Positions 44,070 through 52,833 of a stretch of DNA of 64,000 nucleotides are shown here, piece by piece. Under the pieces are notes generated by a model, which saw nothing but the letters and a program-made list of their open reading frames with translations, had not been told where the DNA came from and searched no databases. Numbering within the stretch: the stretch's first letter is position 1; every line of letters starts with the position of its first letter. Origin of the DNA: Vibrio bivalvicida (lineage in GTDB: Bacteria > Pseudomonadota > Gammaproteobacteria > Enterobacterales > Vibrionaceae); NCBI RefSeq assembly GCF_001399455.2, contig NZ_LLEI02000043.1:310001-374000 (forward strand), in the 5' to 3' direction. The translations under genes and the position numbers were made by a program.

Positions 44070-44972
44070 TTATCGATTTGATTTCAAGGGCCAGAGTAAT
44101 TGCTTACCAAAGACATTGACCAGTGCGCCTGTCACAATTAAACCTCCTCCTAAGTAAGTCCAAATAGAAGGCATTTCATTAAATACTAAGACACCGAGCA
44201 AGGCAGAAAAGACGATTTGAACATATGAATAGGCAGATGCTTTCCCCGCTGCTTGGGTTTGCATAGCTTTCGTTAAACCATATTGACCAACTTGGGTAAA
44301 GATCCCGACGAGAACCAACACGAGTGTGAGATACAAACTTGGCCACACAAACTCGTTCCATACTAGCAACAGCGAGGTTGGCAGAGCGACAAGTGGAAAG
44401 TAAAAAATGATGACGGAACTGTCTTCGCTTTGGCTTAGCTTTCTCACAATCACGTAGGCGATTGAGCTACCAAAAGCACCGAGCAATGCGGTGACAATAC
44501 TAAGCAGTGGGAGATCTGAGCTTGGACCTCCATTCATTGCTGGCTGGACCATGACCCATAAACCAGCTAAACAGAAGGCGATACAAATTATTGTTGAAGA
44601 TTGAATTCGCTCTTTTAAGAACAGCGTGCCAAGTAAAGCAGTAAATACAGGGTGAACGTATTGCAAAATAGTTGCTTCAGCAAGAGGGAGAGTCGTGACT
44701 GCGTAGTAAACACACATTAGTGCGATGGTGCCCACGGTTCCTCGAACAAAGAGTAAAGGTTTGTTATTGCCCCAAATGGAGATTCGTTTGCGTTTTACAT
44801 CTATGTAGCTAATAACCAGAGAAACTAGAGCTCGAGCTGCAACAATTTCAAAAACGGGGATACCATAGTTACTGACATACTTTACACACGCAGACATCAG
44901 AGCGAAGCCGAGTGCTGAAAGAAGCATGAAGCGAACCCCTACAGGGATTTGATTGAGAGTATTATTAAGCAT
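44070..44972 (-). CDS. EamA/DMT-family transporter
   Basis: A 300-residue protein with ten predicted hydrophobic helices arranged as two EamA repeats. The repeat signatures are visible (YYAVTTLPLAEATILQYVHPVFTALLG; YGLTKAMQTQAAGKASAYSYVQIVFSALLGVLVFNE). It is an inner-membrane metabolite or amino-acid exporter of unknown substrate. It is downstream of a LysE-family gene on the same strand. Confidence 0.88.
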   Translation of the reverse strand: MLNNTLNQIPVGVRFMLLSALGFALMSACVKYVSNYGIPVFEIVAARALVSLVISYIDVKRKRISIWGNNKPLLFVRGTVGTIALMCVYYAVTTLPLAEATILQYVHPVFTALLGTLFLKERIQSSTIICIAFCLAGLWVMVQPAMNGGPSSDLPLLSIVTALLGAFGSSIAYVIVRKLSQSEDSSVIIFYFPLVALPTSLLLVWNEFVWPSLYLTLVLVLVGIFTQVGQYGLTKAMQTQAAGKASAYSYVQIVFSALLGVLVFNEMPSIWTYLGGGLIVTGALVNVFGKQLLWPLKSNR

Positions 44973-44997
44973 TGTATTGAGAGACTGATTAAAATGA

Positions 44998-45015
44998 GGG
45001 TGACAACAGTCACCC
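44998..45015 (-). terminator. hairpin after the LysE-family gene
   Basis: Stem GGGTGAC / GTCACCC, loop of four. On the minus strand it is followed by CTCATTTT, a displaced short T-run, so efficiency is uncertain; the plus strand has TTTT directly. Confidence 0.55.
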
Positions 45016-45045
45016 TTTTCGTGGGATTAAAGTAGACAAATGAGC

Positions 45046-45672
45046 TTACTTGTTAATCGCTAAATAAGTTCCGGCAGCTATCATAATACCGCCCGCACTT
45101 CGGTTGAGCTTCTGTTGTGCTTTGGGAGTTTTGATTATTTTAGCTAGCCTCCCTGCGCCTATCGCGACACTCATTAACCCTGTCATCAATGCAACCATTG
45201 TGAGTGCGACTGCTAGTATAATGTCTTGGTTGCTAAGGGAGGTTAGTTCCATAAATGTCGGCAAAAATGAAATATAAAACAGAATCACTTTAGGGTTGGA
45301 TGCCGAAATCAGGAACCCTTGCACAAAGCCGGAAAGACTGGATTGTTTATAGATGACCATATCTTGTTCAAGAGCTTGACTGGCTTGGGGCAGTGCTTTA
45401 ATCATCTTGTAACCTAAATAAATTAGGTAAGCGGCACCAACGTATCGGATGGCGACAAACAATGTCGCCCAATTTTCTGCGATAGCAGCGAGGCCGAAGT
45501 AAGCAAGAAGAAAGTAGATTACATCACTAATAACCATTCCCGCAGAAAGAGCAACACAGTTTCGGGCTCCTGAAACAATAGCGCGAGCAATAATAGCAAA
45601 GACTCCAGGGCCAGGTGTAACGCTGAAGATAAGCATTGCAATAAAAAAGGTAATAGCACTTTCAAAAGTCAT
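45046..45672 (-). CDS. LysE-family translocator
   Basis: A 208-residue protein with six hydrophobic helices and the family signature VTPGPGVFAIIARAIVSGARNC near the N-terminus, plus GFLISASNPKVILFYISFLPTF. It is an amino-acid or metabolite exporter of the RhtB/LysE group; the substrate is unknown. Confidence 0.9.
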   Translation of the reverse strand: MTFESAITFFIAMLIFSVTPGPGVFAIIARAIVSGARNCVALSAGMVISDVIYFLLAYFGLAAIAENWATLFVAIRYVGAAYLIYLGYKMIKALPQASQALEQDMVIYKQSSLSGFVQGFLISASNPKVILFYISFLPTFMELTSLSNQDIILAVALTMVALMTGLMSVAIGAGRLAKIIKTPKAQQKLNRSAGGIMIAAGTYLAINK

Positions 45673-45737
45673 ACGCTGACGCTCCGCTTGTCGTTGATTC
45701 TTTGCACACTAACACCTTTTTCTGTGAGTGAAAATGG

Positions 45738-46256
45738 CTAATGTTGTAGCGAAAAATTTTGAGCGGAGCCTGCTGGTAGCTGACTATAAATTGGGTGTGA
45801 TAACGAAAAATGAACGTCACCAAGAGATTTCGGGAAGCGGATGCCAATTTCTTGCGGAGACTGAAAAGGGTGTGTGGCTGAAAATCGAAATTCTACGACG
45901 TGACTATGCTGTGATTCTGCCGTTTTAATTGGTGAAAGCGGAATCTTCTTTCCATCTATAGTGAGTTCAACGCCATTCTCCAGAAGCTTATACAGTTCTA
46001 TATTGAGTCGGCTTGATGTGAGTTGTGCTTCAGTTAGGAGAACTTCGGTATCCCCCAGTAGCCAAGCTTGAGGGTCCTGAAGCCTCATCAGCCAGTTTTC
46101 TATGTCGACAATAATTTTTAGCTCCGCTTGGCCATCGCGAATAATTAGCTCAGATGTTGTTTTAGGTACGGTGTGGCTATTCACTTGCAGGGCAGTTATA
46201 CACAGCATTAAACCGCAAAATAGCCAATGAGAACGCAACTTCATACATAATGCCAT
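45738..46256 (-). CDS. exported protein of unknown function
   Basis: A 172-residue precursor with an N-terminal signal peptide (through LQVNSH); initiation could be at the first ATG or at the fourth codon after it (MKLRSHWLF). No strong SD precedes either. The mature part is beta-rich (SELIIRDGQAELKIIVDIENWLMRL; VVEFRFSATHPFQSPQEIGIRFP). I do not recognise it; the fold pattern loosely recalls the periplasmic half of HupE/UreJ-like proteins, but no membrane part follows. Confidence 0.6.
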   Translation of the reverse strand: MALCMKLRSHWLFCGLMLCITALQVNSHTVPKTTSELIIRDGQAELKIIVDIENWLMRLQDPQAWLLGDTEVLLTEAQLTSSRLNIELYKLLENGVELTIDGKKIPLSPIKTAESQHSHVVEFRFSATHPFQSPQEIGIRFPKSLGDVHFSLSHPIYSQLPAGSAQNFSLQH

Positions 46257-46412
46257 AGAAGCTTAAGGCATAACGGTTTAACGAAAGATAATAAAAGCAC
46301 AAGATCCCCATCCATTGAAAAGCATTTCAATTCAAATAGTAGAACGGCATCTTAGCTGTTCAAGTTAAGCCGTGCCCAAATGTTACTTTGGTCATATTTT
46401 CAATACCTTGGG

Positions 46413-46970
46413 TTACCGATATTCCGACACCAACATCGCGCGTGTATTTGGTTCTAAAGCTTCAAATACATGGGCCTGGTCACCAGGGTAGGTAATGTAG
46501 TCGCCTTCTCCTAGTTCGTGTTGATCTGAGAGAAGCCCTAGTCGTGCTCTCCCTTTAACAATGATCATGTGCTCAATAACACCTCGGTTGTGAGGTTCTG
46601 ATTGAAAAGGCTCTCCGGGCTCAACTTCTAGCCAATAAATGTCGCGACTGACACTCGGAGGGCATGCCGCCAACAGGGTCGCCTTGTAATCTTCATTCTT
46701 TGAAAAAACGGAGACGCCTTCACCATGGCGTATCACCTTAGTTTTTGCTTGAGGTTCCTCGATCAAGCGAGAAAATGGAATATCCAAAACCACACAGATT
46801 GACCATAACGTTTCGATGCTAGGGTTTCCTGATCCATTTTCTAGCTGAGAAAGCGTTGATTTTGCGATGTTCGCTCGTCTAGCCACTTCTGCGATGCTAA
46901 GTCCAGAACGTTGTCTTTCCGCACTGAGTGTTGCTGCGATCTGGGCAATTGGTGCTTTATTCATTGTCAT
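46413..46970 (-). CDS. XRE-cupin transcriptional regulator
   Basis: A 185-residue protein: N-terminal XRE HTH (about 8-65: LSAERQRSGLSIAEVARRANIAKSTLSQLENGSGNPSIETL) and C-terminal cupin (about 105-180: EPGEPFQSEPHNRGVIEHMIIVKGRARLGLL, YITYPGDQAHVFEAL). The cupin likely binds a small molecule. It is divergent from a LysE-family exporter 170 bases away, its likely target. Confidence 0.9.
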   Translation of the reverse strand: MTMNKAPIAQIAATLSAERQRSGLSIAEVARRANIAKSTLSQLENGSGNPSIETLWSICVVLDIPFSRLIEEPQAKTKVIRHGEGVSVFSKNEDYKATLLAACPPSVSRDIYWLEVEPGEPFQSEPHNRGVIEHMIIVKGRARLGLLSDQHELGEGDYITYPGDQAHVFEALEPNTRAMLVSEYR

Positions 46971-46998
46971 AGGATTACAAACTTCCTTACTTTAATCT

Positions 46999-47073
46999 GT
47001 TCATTATAAAAAACGAATGGACGGTTTGACAAACTGTAATAGGGTGTTCAATATATAATTCTATCGTTCATTA
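46999..47073. promoter_or_regulatory. candidate operator repeats in the XRE-cupin/LysE intergenic region
   Basis: GTTCATTA occurs at 46999-47006 and 47066-47073, with a near copy GTTCAATA at about 47046. A TTGACA (47026-47031) and TATAAT (47054-47059) lie between, but the 22-base spacing is too long for one promoter. The operator role is inference. Confidence 0.35.
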
Positions 47074-47138
47074 AATCATCTGTTTGATTGAGGGTCTTGC
47101 TGTACGCAATTAAACCAGAGCAAAAGGGGATGTTTGTT

Positions 47139-47759
47139 GTGGAATATCTATTATCCGTGGCCTTGTTTGCCATTTCATCATCGGTGACACCGGGGCCTAA
47201 TAACATTATGGTGATGACATCAGGGGTGAACTTTGGTGTCAGAAAGACCATGCCCCTGCTTTTGGGGATTTGTGTTGGCTTTACTGTCATGTTGTTGTTG
47301 GTTGGGCTAGGGTTTGGCCAGCTATTTAGTTTGTTTCCTCAATTAGATTTAGTGATTAAAACGCTCGGGACGACGTATTTACTCTATCTTGCTTGGCAAA
47401 TTGCTAGATCGGGAAATGTCTCAAGTGGAAATGAGCAAGCCAAACCTCTGGGCTTTGTGAAAGGTGCTTTGTTTCAGTGGGTAAATGCGAAAGCTTGGGT
47501 AGTGGCGATAGGTGCGATTTCGGCCTTTACCACCGTTGGGGATGCGTACGTTTCGCAAAACTTAACCATTGCGTCAACCTTTTTTGTTGCTTCCTTTCCA
47601 TGTGTCGGTATTTGGCTTATGTTCGGTTCAGTGCTGAGGCACTACCTGAAAAGCCCTAGTTACCTAAGGGTTTTTAATCTTACCATGTCGACTTTGCTAG
47701 CCATTTCCGTTTTACCTGTTGCTATCGATATTGTCGCTCAGTTAAGCACTCAAACTTAG
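47139..47759 (+). CDS. LysE-family translocator
   Basis: A 206-residue exporter with the family signature SSSVTPGPNNIMVMTSGVNFGVRKTMP and six helices; GALFQWVNAKAWVVAIGAIS marks the second half. The GTG at 47139 is preferred because AAAAGGGG lies nine bases before it, giving the typical start MEYLLSVALFAI. An ATG at 47130 (immediately after the same SD) and further upstream starts are possible. It is probably controlled by the divergent XRE-cupin gene. Confidence 0.88.
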   Translation: MEYLLSVALFAISSSVTPGPNNIMVMTSGVNFGVRKTMPLLLGICVGFTVMLLLVGLGFGQLFSLFPQLDLVIKTLGTTYLLYLAWQIARSGNVSSGNEQAKPLGFVKGALFQWVNAKAWVVAIGAISAFTTVGDAYVSQNLTIASTFFVASFPCVGIWLMFGSVLRHYLKSPSYLRVFNLTMSTLLAISVLPVAIDIVAQLSTQT

Positions 47760-47853
47760 AGTTAAGTGTCTGTTTTTTTGCCTTTATTTGACTTTTCTGA
47801 GCCAAAAACACTGCCATAAAAGCAGTGCGTAACGCATAAGTGAAGATTTGCGT
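47760..47853. other. intergenic hairpin region
   Basis: Contains CACTGC-N7-GCAGTG (47809-47827 region). There is no T-run after it. Otherwise nothing recognised before the small ORF. Confidence 0.35.
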
Positions 47854-48027
47854 ATGGCAGGTTTACATAAATCTGCTTTGTGTCTCAAAAAGCATGGCTA
47901 CAAATGTTGTTTTTTTAACCTAGTGCAAAAGCTCTCGTCGGATGAGTTGATTGAAAATTGTTCAGCTACTAACTCTATTAATCGAGCGGAAGTGGTTTCG
48001 ATGTTTGAATTTTTGCTCCTTATTTAA
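47854..48027 (+). CDS. possible 57-residue protein
   Basis: An open frame of 57 codons that starts MAGLHKSALCLKKHGYKCCF and contains LSSDELIENCSATNSINRAEV, a composition that looks protein-like. It has four Cys residues. The SD is poor (AAGTGAAG, too far). It lies just before the lipase gene and may be a decayed or very small gene. It may also be chance. Confidence 0.3.
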   Translation: MAGLHKSALCLKKHGYKCCFFNLVQKLSSDELIENCSATNSINRAEVVSMFEFLLLI

Positions 48028-48070
48028 AGTAATGAAGCGAATCAAAGGATGATAAAGGTTAAATAACATC

Positions 48071-49120
48071 ATGAAAAAAATGATAAAAATTGTCTCTATA
48101 CTTGGGGCTGTTGTGTTTTCTAGTTTCACAAATGCTGCGATAGGTAACTATAACGTCGTCTTAGTACACGGCTTTCAATCTGATCAACTCAAGTCTAAAC
48201 CCGATAAAGCTCAAGTCGCTTTGGAAGGGCAAGATTATTGGAAAGAGTACTGGTTGCAATACGCAGATGCGCGTATCGACTGGCCTGCATATGAACGTGT
48301 CGAGGGTAAGATTGCGAGCGACTACGCATGGCCAAAGTTAAAGGAATTGTCGCAACAAGGTACATGTCAGACGGGGTGTATATTTGTTACTCACTCTGCA
48401 GGTGATTTAGTGACGAGGTATCTCCTAGACAATCAGGATAACTGGTTGACTAATGCGGGGATGACACCTTTGAATATTGTGGCCACGTTTGACTTTGCAG
48501 GGGCTGGTGGAGGCTCTGAATTGGGTGACATCGTCATCAATATAATTGAGGGCGGCGGCTTGGCAAACAGTGCGATGCGATATGCGATTTCTCTTTGGTT
48601 AGGGGAAATGCCAAACCAGCAAAACTCAGGTGTACTTAATGATCTAAAGGTTGCCAATGCTCGACAAATCGCACGACTGTCCGAACATAGGATCCCACGG
48701 ATTCGTTTTATTGGTAATGGCACCGATTACTTCAAAACGACATCGGCATTTTTGCCTGGTAACGACGATGGTGTCGTAGCTGCACATTCTGCCTGCGGCG
48801 CGTCAAGTTCTGGAAAATTTGACAGTTGCTCGACAGATTTGGCAATGAACGGAAAGATTTCGAATCAGAGTAAGGGCGTTTCTAGCTTTATGCCAGAGCA
48901 CTACCCTTTGGTTATGGGGGATAGTTATAGCCATAGCGATGTTGTTGGTTCAAAACATAAGGGAGAAGTGACTTCCAGTGTGAATAAGGTAGAGCTAACG
49001 AACGGTCAATATGTCGAGCTAGAAACTTATAAAGAGAGTGGTTGGTGGGGAACGAAATATCTGTATGTGAAAGACTCCTCGAAACGCACTATGTCAGAGC
49101 TTGCAGTTGCTATGAACTAG
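48071..49120 (+). CDS. secreted lipase-like alpha/beta hydrolase
   Basis: A 349-residue precursor with a signal peptide (to about residue 22, FTNAA). It has the oxyanion start VVLVHGFQSDQ, the nucleophile motif THSAGD (S109, in place of GxSxG), later Asp (PGNDDGVV) and His (EHYPLVMGDSYSHSD) candidates, and a Cys-rich loop. It is probably an exported lipase or esterase; the THSAGD elbow is unusual for the fold. It is followed 54 bases later by an unknown gene that may act with it. Confidence 0.8.
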   Translation: MKKMIKIVSILGAVVFSSFTNAAIGNYNVVLVHGFQSDQLKSKPDKAQVALEGQDYWKEYWLQYADARIDWPAYERVEGKIASDYAWPKLKELSQQGTCQTGCIFVTHSAGDLVTRYLLDNQDNWLTNAGMTPLNIVATFDFAGAGGGSELGDIVINIIEGGGLANSAMRYAISLWLGEMPNQQNSGVLNDLKVANARQIARLSEHRIPRIRFIGNGTDYFKTTSAFLPGNDDGVVAAHSACGASSSGKFDSCSTDLAMNGKISNQSKGVSSFMPEHYPLVMGDSYSHSDVVGSKHKGEVTSSVNKVELTNGQYVELETYKESGWWGTKYLYVKDSSKRTMSELAVAMN

Positions 49121-49126
49121 TAATCA

Positions 49127-49155
49127 CGAGGCTATGGCTAAGCACCATAGCCTCG
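49127..49155 (+). other. 11-bp hairpin between lipase-like gene and its neighbour
   Basis: A perfect stem CGAGGCTATGG / CCATAGCCTCG, loop of seven. There is no T-run; the next gene's SD follows within 10 bases. It could be an mRNA-stability or processing element or a weak terminator. Confidence 0.6.
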
Positions 49156-49173
49156 AACTAAAAGGATTGTCCT

Positions 49174-50223
49174 ATGCATTGGAAACATACGGTATCTGCT
49201 TCGTCTATGCTACTCGTAATATGTGGAGTAACGGTGTGGCTGTTTGAACAAGAGAAGGATATTTCGTCAGAAGCTAAAAACTTCTCCGTGTCAGAAAACA
49301 CTCAAAATAGCGTGAAAGTTAAAGAAGAAGTCGAGGAAGCGGCTGCAAGTCTGATTATAGGGCATAACGCAAATACACCTGCGTTGACCTCTTTGTCGCT
49401 GCCTTTAAAGCGAGTCGCTTATATGCATCAGCAAAAGCTCCAGTATCCGTCTTATTCTCAGCCAATTGAAGGAGATGACAGCCCTTACCTTAGCTGGAAT
49501 GAATTCATTGAACAGCCTCTTCCTGTGTTAGATGGAAAGTCTACAGCCTCACTGAGTGCTAAGAAGTTCAGACACTTTTATCCAGAATACATTGAGATAG
49601 AGCTAAAGACAAGTGAACCAGTTATCGTCGCTGAATTGAATATTGTATCTGTTGAAAGCCAGAAAATATTGGCGTCAGTGTCTTCAGATAGTCAGCATTG
49701 GGTTATCGCTCCAGAGGTTGACTGGCCAGAAGAGATTCGTTTAGTCGCAAACGTGGATTTTGCGCGAGGGGAAGACGTGGTTAGCGCTGATATCCGTTTT
49801 TATCACCCCGTAGCAAGTGTTGTCAGTGTTGGGGATGGGTATGCTTCTGGTCCAGATATGAGGTTGCCGATTACCCTCGATATTGGTCAAGCTGGAATCT
49901 ATCGAGTCAGAGCCAATTTGTATCAAAGTGGTGGAAAAGTAATTGCGTCCTTGGTTCACAAGCAGCTTTTATCTGAAGGGGAACAAACTCTTGAGCTTAA
50001 GGCATTTAAAAAGGTTCTGCCAAAAGGCTCAAACGATCTTGAACTGAAGAATGTCGTTATTGAAAGAATGTCGGGCTATCCGGGAGAGAAGGCTGGCTAT
50101 GGGCAAAGTGATCTAGAAAGTTACCCGGTAGGGACATTTAACTCGGAAACCCTTAGTGATGAAGAGTATCAGATGAGTGAACAAGAGCGTCAGCAGGTGG
50201 CTTTTTTAGAACAATTGCTATGA
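49174..50223 (+). CDS. membrane-anchored protein of unknown function
   Basis: A 349-residue protein with one N-terminal TM or signal segment (about 7-24), then a low-complexity acidic linker and a beta-rich periplasmic region (IEIELKTSEPVIVAELNIVSVES; YRVRANLYQSGGKVIASLVHKQLLSEGEQTLELKAF). Not recognised. Spacing and strand suggest it is expressed with the lipase-like gene, possibly as a partner or foldase, but it does not look like a Lif lipase chaperone. Confidence 0.65.
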   Translation: MHWKHTVSASSMLLVICGVTVWLFEQEKDISSEAKNFSVSENTQNSVKVKEEVEEAAASLIIGHNANTPALTSLSLPLKRVAYMHQQKLQYPSYSQPIEGDDSPYLSWNEFIEQPLPVLDGKSTASLSAKKFRHFYPEYIEIELKTSEPVIVAELNIVSVESQKILASVSSDSQHWVIAPEVDWPEEIRLVANVDFARGEDVVSADIRFYHPVASVVSVGDGYASGPDMRLPITLDIGQAGIYRVRANLYQSGGKVIASLVHKQLLSEGEQTLELKAFKKVLPKGSNDLELKNVVIERMSGYPGEKAGYGQSDLESYPVGTFNSETLSDEEYQMSEQERQQVAFLEQLL

Positions 50224-50299
50224 TAACGTAATTCGTACTAGCAGCAGATTGAAAGCTATCATACAATCGAACGGTGTTTTTTTGTTATGTTGATAACTT

Positions 50300-50575
50300 A
50301 TGACCTATAGACATTCCATTTTTCTATTAAGTCTACTTAGCCCACTCATTGGGTGCTCTAGCACGAATGAAACGCTCGCGCCTGAAGACGTTGTCAGCCA
50401 AACCCCATACACTATCGAAAAGGAAGCTAGTGACCAAGAGCCTATGCAGAAGAGTATCGATGCTCAGGTATTATTAGACACAGAACCCACAAGGCAGATT
50501 TTAACCGCGGTAGAAAGCTTAACAGATACGCTAAATGTTCTCAGTTTTGGCATTTTTGCTGGCTCGAAAATGTAG
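50300..50575 (+). CDS. small lipoprotein
   Basis: A 91-residue protein with a lipoprotein signal peptide and lipobox LIGC (Cys at residue 19), followed by an acidic region. No domain recognised. It may belong to the lipase-like unit or to the histidine kinase that follows. Confidence 0.65.
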   Translation: MTYRHSIFLLSLLSPLIGCSSTNETLAPEDVVSQTPYTIEKEASDQEPMQKSIDAQVLLDTEPTRQILTAVESLTDTLNVLSFGIFAGSKM

Positions 50576-50665
50576 AGAAACGACCAGCTTCGCAGGAACG
50601 GCTTCCACACTCAATGTGGATTTAATGACTATGCTTTAGGAACAAAAGCGTATAAGCGGGTTATT

Positions 50666-52720
50666 ATGCTAAGTCTACAGAGAATATTAAGAAAACTGTC
50701 GATTAGAAACCGACTGCTGTTCGGTTATTTGCTGTTGTTCATAGTTGTGATCAATATTGCTAACCTCTCTAACTATCTGTTAATGAGAGAAGTTGTCAAG
50801 CAAGGAGTAGAGAAAGAACTAACGTCGGCTACTGAGTCAATAACGAATAACATCGTCAATACGGTTGATATTACTATCCGCAGCTACTTACGTGGAATAT
50901 CAGAGCAAAACCTTCAATATGTTGAGTTGTGCTATCAGCAGTTTCAGCTTGGCCAAATTACAGAGCAACAAGCAAAGCAAAAGGCGACAAGCTTCTTGTT
51001 AAGTCAATCGATAGGTGAGACAGGCTATCCCTATGTGGTTGACTCTTCTGGGGTGATTAGAGTTCATCCCAAACAACCGCTGATTAATACGAGTCTTATT
51101 TCCTTTGATTTTATTAAGCAGCAAATTCAGTCAAAGAAAGGGTATCTAGAATATCAATGGAAAAACCCAGATGAATTGGTTGAGCGGCCAAAAGCACTTT
51201 ACATGGTCTACTTTGAGCCTTGGGACTGGATCATCACTTCTTCATCGTATAGAGAGGAGTTTGCTAGTCTAATCAATATTGATGACTTTAGTGACTCGAT
51301 CTCCAAGTTAAACTTCGATGAAACTGGCTATTCATACGTACTTAATCAACTAGGCGATCCTATTGTACATCCATTCGTTACAGGAAACTTCTACAACGTT
51401 ACCGATTCTAATGGCAAGCTCTTTGTGCAAGAGATAATAAACAAGAAAAACGGTACGATTACCTATACTTGGCAAAATCCTCATGACGAAGATTTCCGCG
51501 AGAAAATAGCAGTCTTTAGATATTTACCGGAATACGATTGGTATATCGTTTCTTCGACCTATGTAGAAGAACTCAATCAACCGCTTGTTGAGCTGAAAAT
51601 AATACATCTTGCCGTCTTAGTTTTTGCCATTGCTTTAGTGATTCCATCGAACTTAATGCTTAGCCGATCAATTGTATTGCCTCTAAAAGGTATGATGAAT
51701 TGGATAAGCCAGGCGTCTGCGAGCAAGCATCCAACATTAATGAAAGATAAATCGGGTTCGACGGATGAGCTTGCCCAGTTAACGGTATACTTTAATCAGT
51801 TCTTATCTGATTTAGATAAAGCGAATCAAAAACTGCACAAAGAAATAGATGTCCGTATTGCGGCGCAAAAGCAACTCGAGGATTTAAATGAAAACCTCGA
51901 AAACAACGTGGCGCAACGCACTCTTGAGCTAAAGCAAAGTTTGGAAAGGTTAAAGCAAACGCAAGACCAATTGATTGAGTCGGAGAAGTTGTCAGCACTA
52001 GGGGGGCTTGTTGCCGGTATTGCTCATGAAGTGAACACTCCTCTCGGTATTGCGATTACTTCTGCTTCGTTAGTGTCTGACGCAAATAGCGAGCTGAATG
52101 CCGCCTTTCAGAAACAAACACTTACTAGCGAGCAATTTGAAATCAATATGAGCCAGCAACTCGAGGCACTCGAATTATTGAAAGCTAATCTAAATCGCGC
52201 TTCGTCACTGGTTCAAAGCTTTAAACAAACAGCAGTGCACCAAGTATCTGAAGCACTGAGTCATTTTGTTGTTAAAGATGTACTAGAATCATTAATCGCG
52301 AGTCTCCATCCTGAAACTCGAAAAGTATTGGTTGTGCCAGTGTTAAAAGGCGATTCTAGTGTATCAATGTCAAGTCTGCCTGGCGCTCTGACGCAGGTGT
52401 TTTCCAATTTGATTTTGAATAGCGTCTATCATGCATTTGAGCAGCAACCAGAGCCCCAAATATTGATAGAGTTCTTCGAACAGAGCGAAGATGTAGTGTT
52501 CATTTATCAAGACAACGGATGCGGTGTGGAGAAGGAGCTACACAAGAAGATTTTTGAACCTTTTTACACCACTCGACGCGGTAGTGGAGGGACTGGGATT
52601 GGGCTCAATATGGTTTTCAATTTAGTCAATCAGAAATTGAAAGGAAACCTAGAGTTTTCATCCGAGAATGGCGTTAAGTTTGTCATTACCCTTCCCAAGC
52701 AAGTCACGCTTGAGGAATGA
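50666..52720 (+). CDS. orphan Cache-domain sensor histidine kinase
   Basis: A 684-residue kinase: TM1 (about 18-36), two tandem Cache-like units in the periplasm (about 40-310; the repeated IGETGYPYVVDSSGVIRVHP and FDETGYSYVLNQLGDPIVHP), TM2 (about 310-333), HAMP-like linker, a coiled coil (about 380-440), HisKA with H454 (GIAHEVNTPLG), and HATPase with NLILNSVYHAFE, DNGCGV, GSGGTGIGLNMV. No response regulator is adjacent, so it is an orphan. The ligand is unknown; Cache domains often bind amines or carboxylates. Confidence 0.92.
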   Translation: MLSLQRILRKLSIRNRLLFGYLLLFIVVINIANLSNYLLMREVVKQGVEKELTSATESITNNIVNTVDITIRSYLRGISEQNLQYVELCYQQFQLGQITEQQAKQKATSFLLSQSIGETGYPYVVDSSGVIRVHPKQPLINTSLISFDFIKQQIQSKKGYLEYQWKNPDELVERPKALYMVYFEPWDWIITSSSYREEFASLINIDDFSDSISKLNFDETGYSYVLNQLGDPIVHPFVTGNFYNVTDSNGKLFVQEIINKKNGTITYTWQNPHDEDFREKIAVFRYLPEYDWYIVSSTYVEELNQPLVELKIIHLAVLVFAIALVIPSNLMLSRSIVLPLKGMMNWISQASASKHPTLMKDKSGSTDELAQLTVYFNQFLSDLDKANQKLHKEIDVRIAAQKQLEDLNENLENNVAQRTLELKQSLERLKQTQDQLIESEKLSALGGLVAGIAHEVNTPLGIAITSASLVSDANSELNAAFQKQTLTSEQFEINMSQQLEALELLKANLNRASSLVQSFKQTAVHQVSEALSHFVVKDVLESLIASLHPETRKVLVVPVLKGDSSVSMSSLPGALTQVFSNLILNSVYHAFEQQPEPQILIEFFEQSEDVVFIYQDNGCGVEKELHKKIFEPFYTTRRGSGGTGIGLNMVFNLVNQKLKGNLEFSSENGVKFVITLPKQVTLEE

Positions 52721-52833
52721 ACCAATCTAAGCAATTTATGTGAATAAGTAAGTATGATCCCCTTAGCTTGAGGTATTTACCCCACATTTTTAACAGGTTA
52801 CATTGGGGGTATGTCTAATCTAAGGAAAGAATT

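Noticed and set aside
45728..45928. 66-codon plus-strand ORF
   Set aside because: It is antisense to the exported unknown protein at 45738-46256, which has a signal peptide and coding character.
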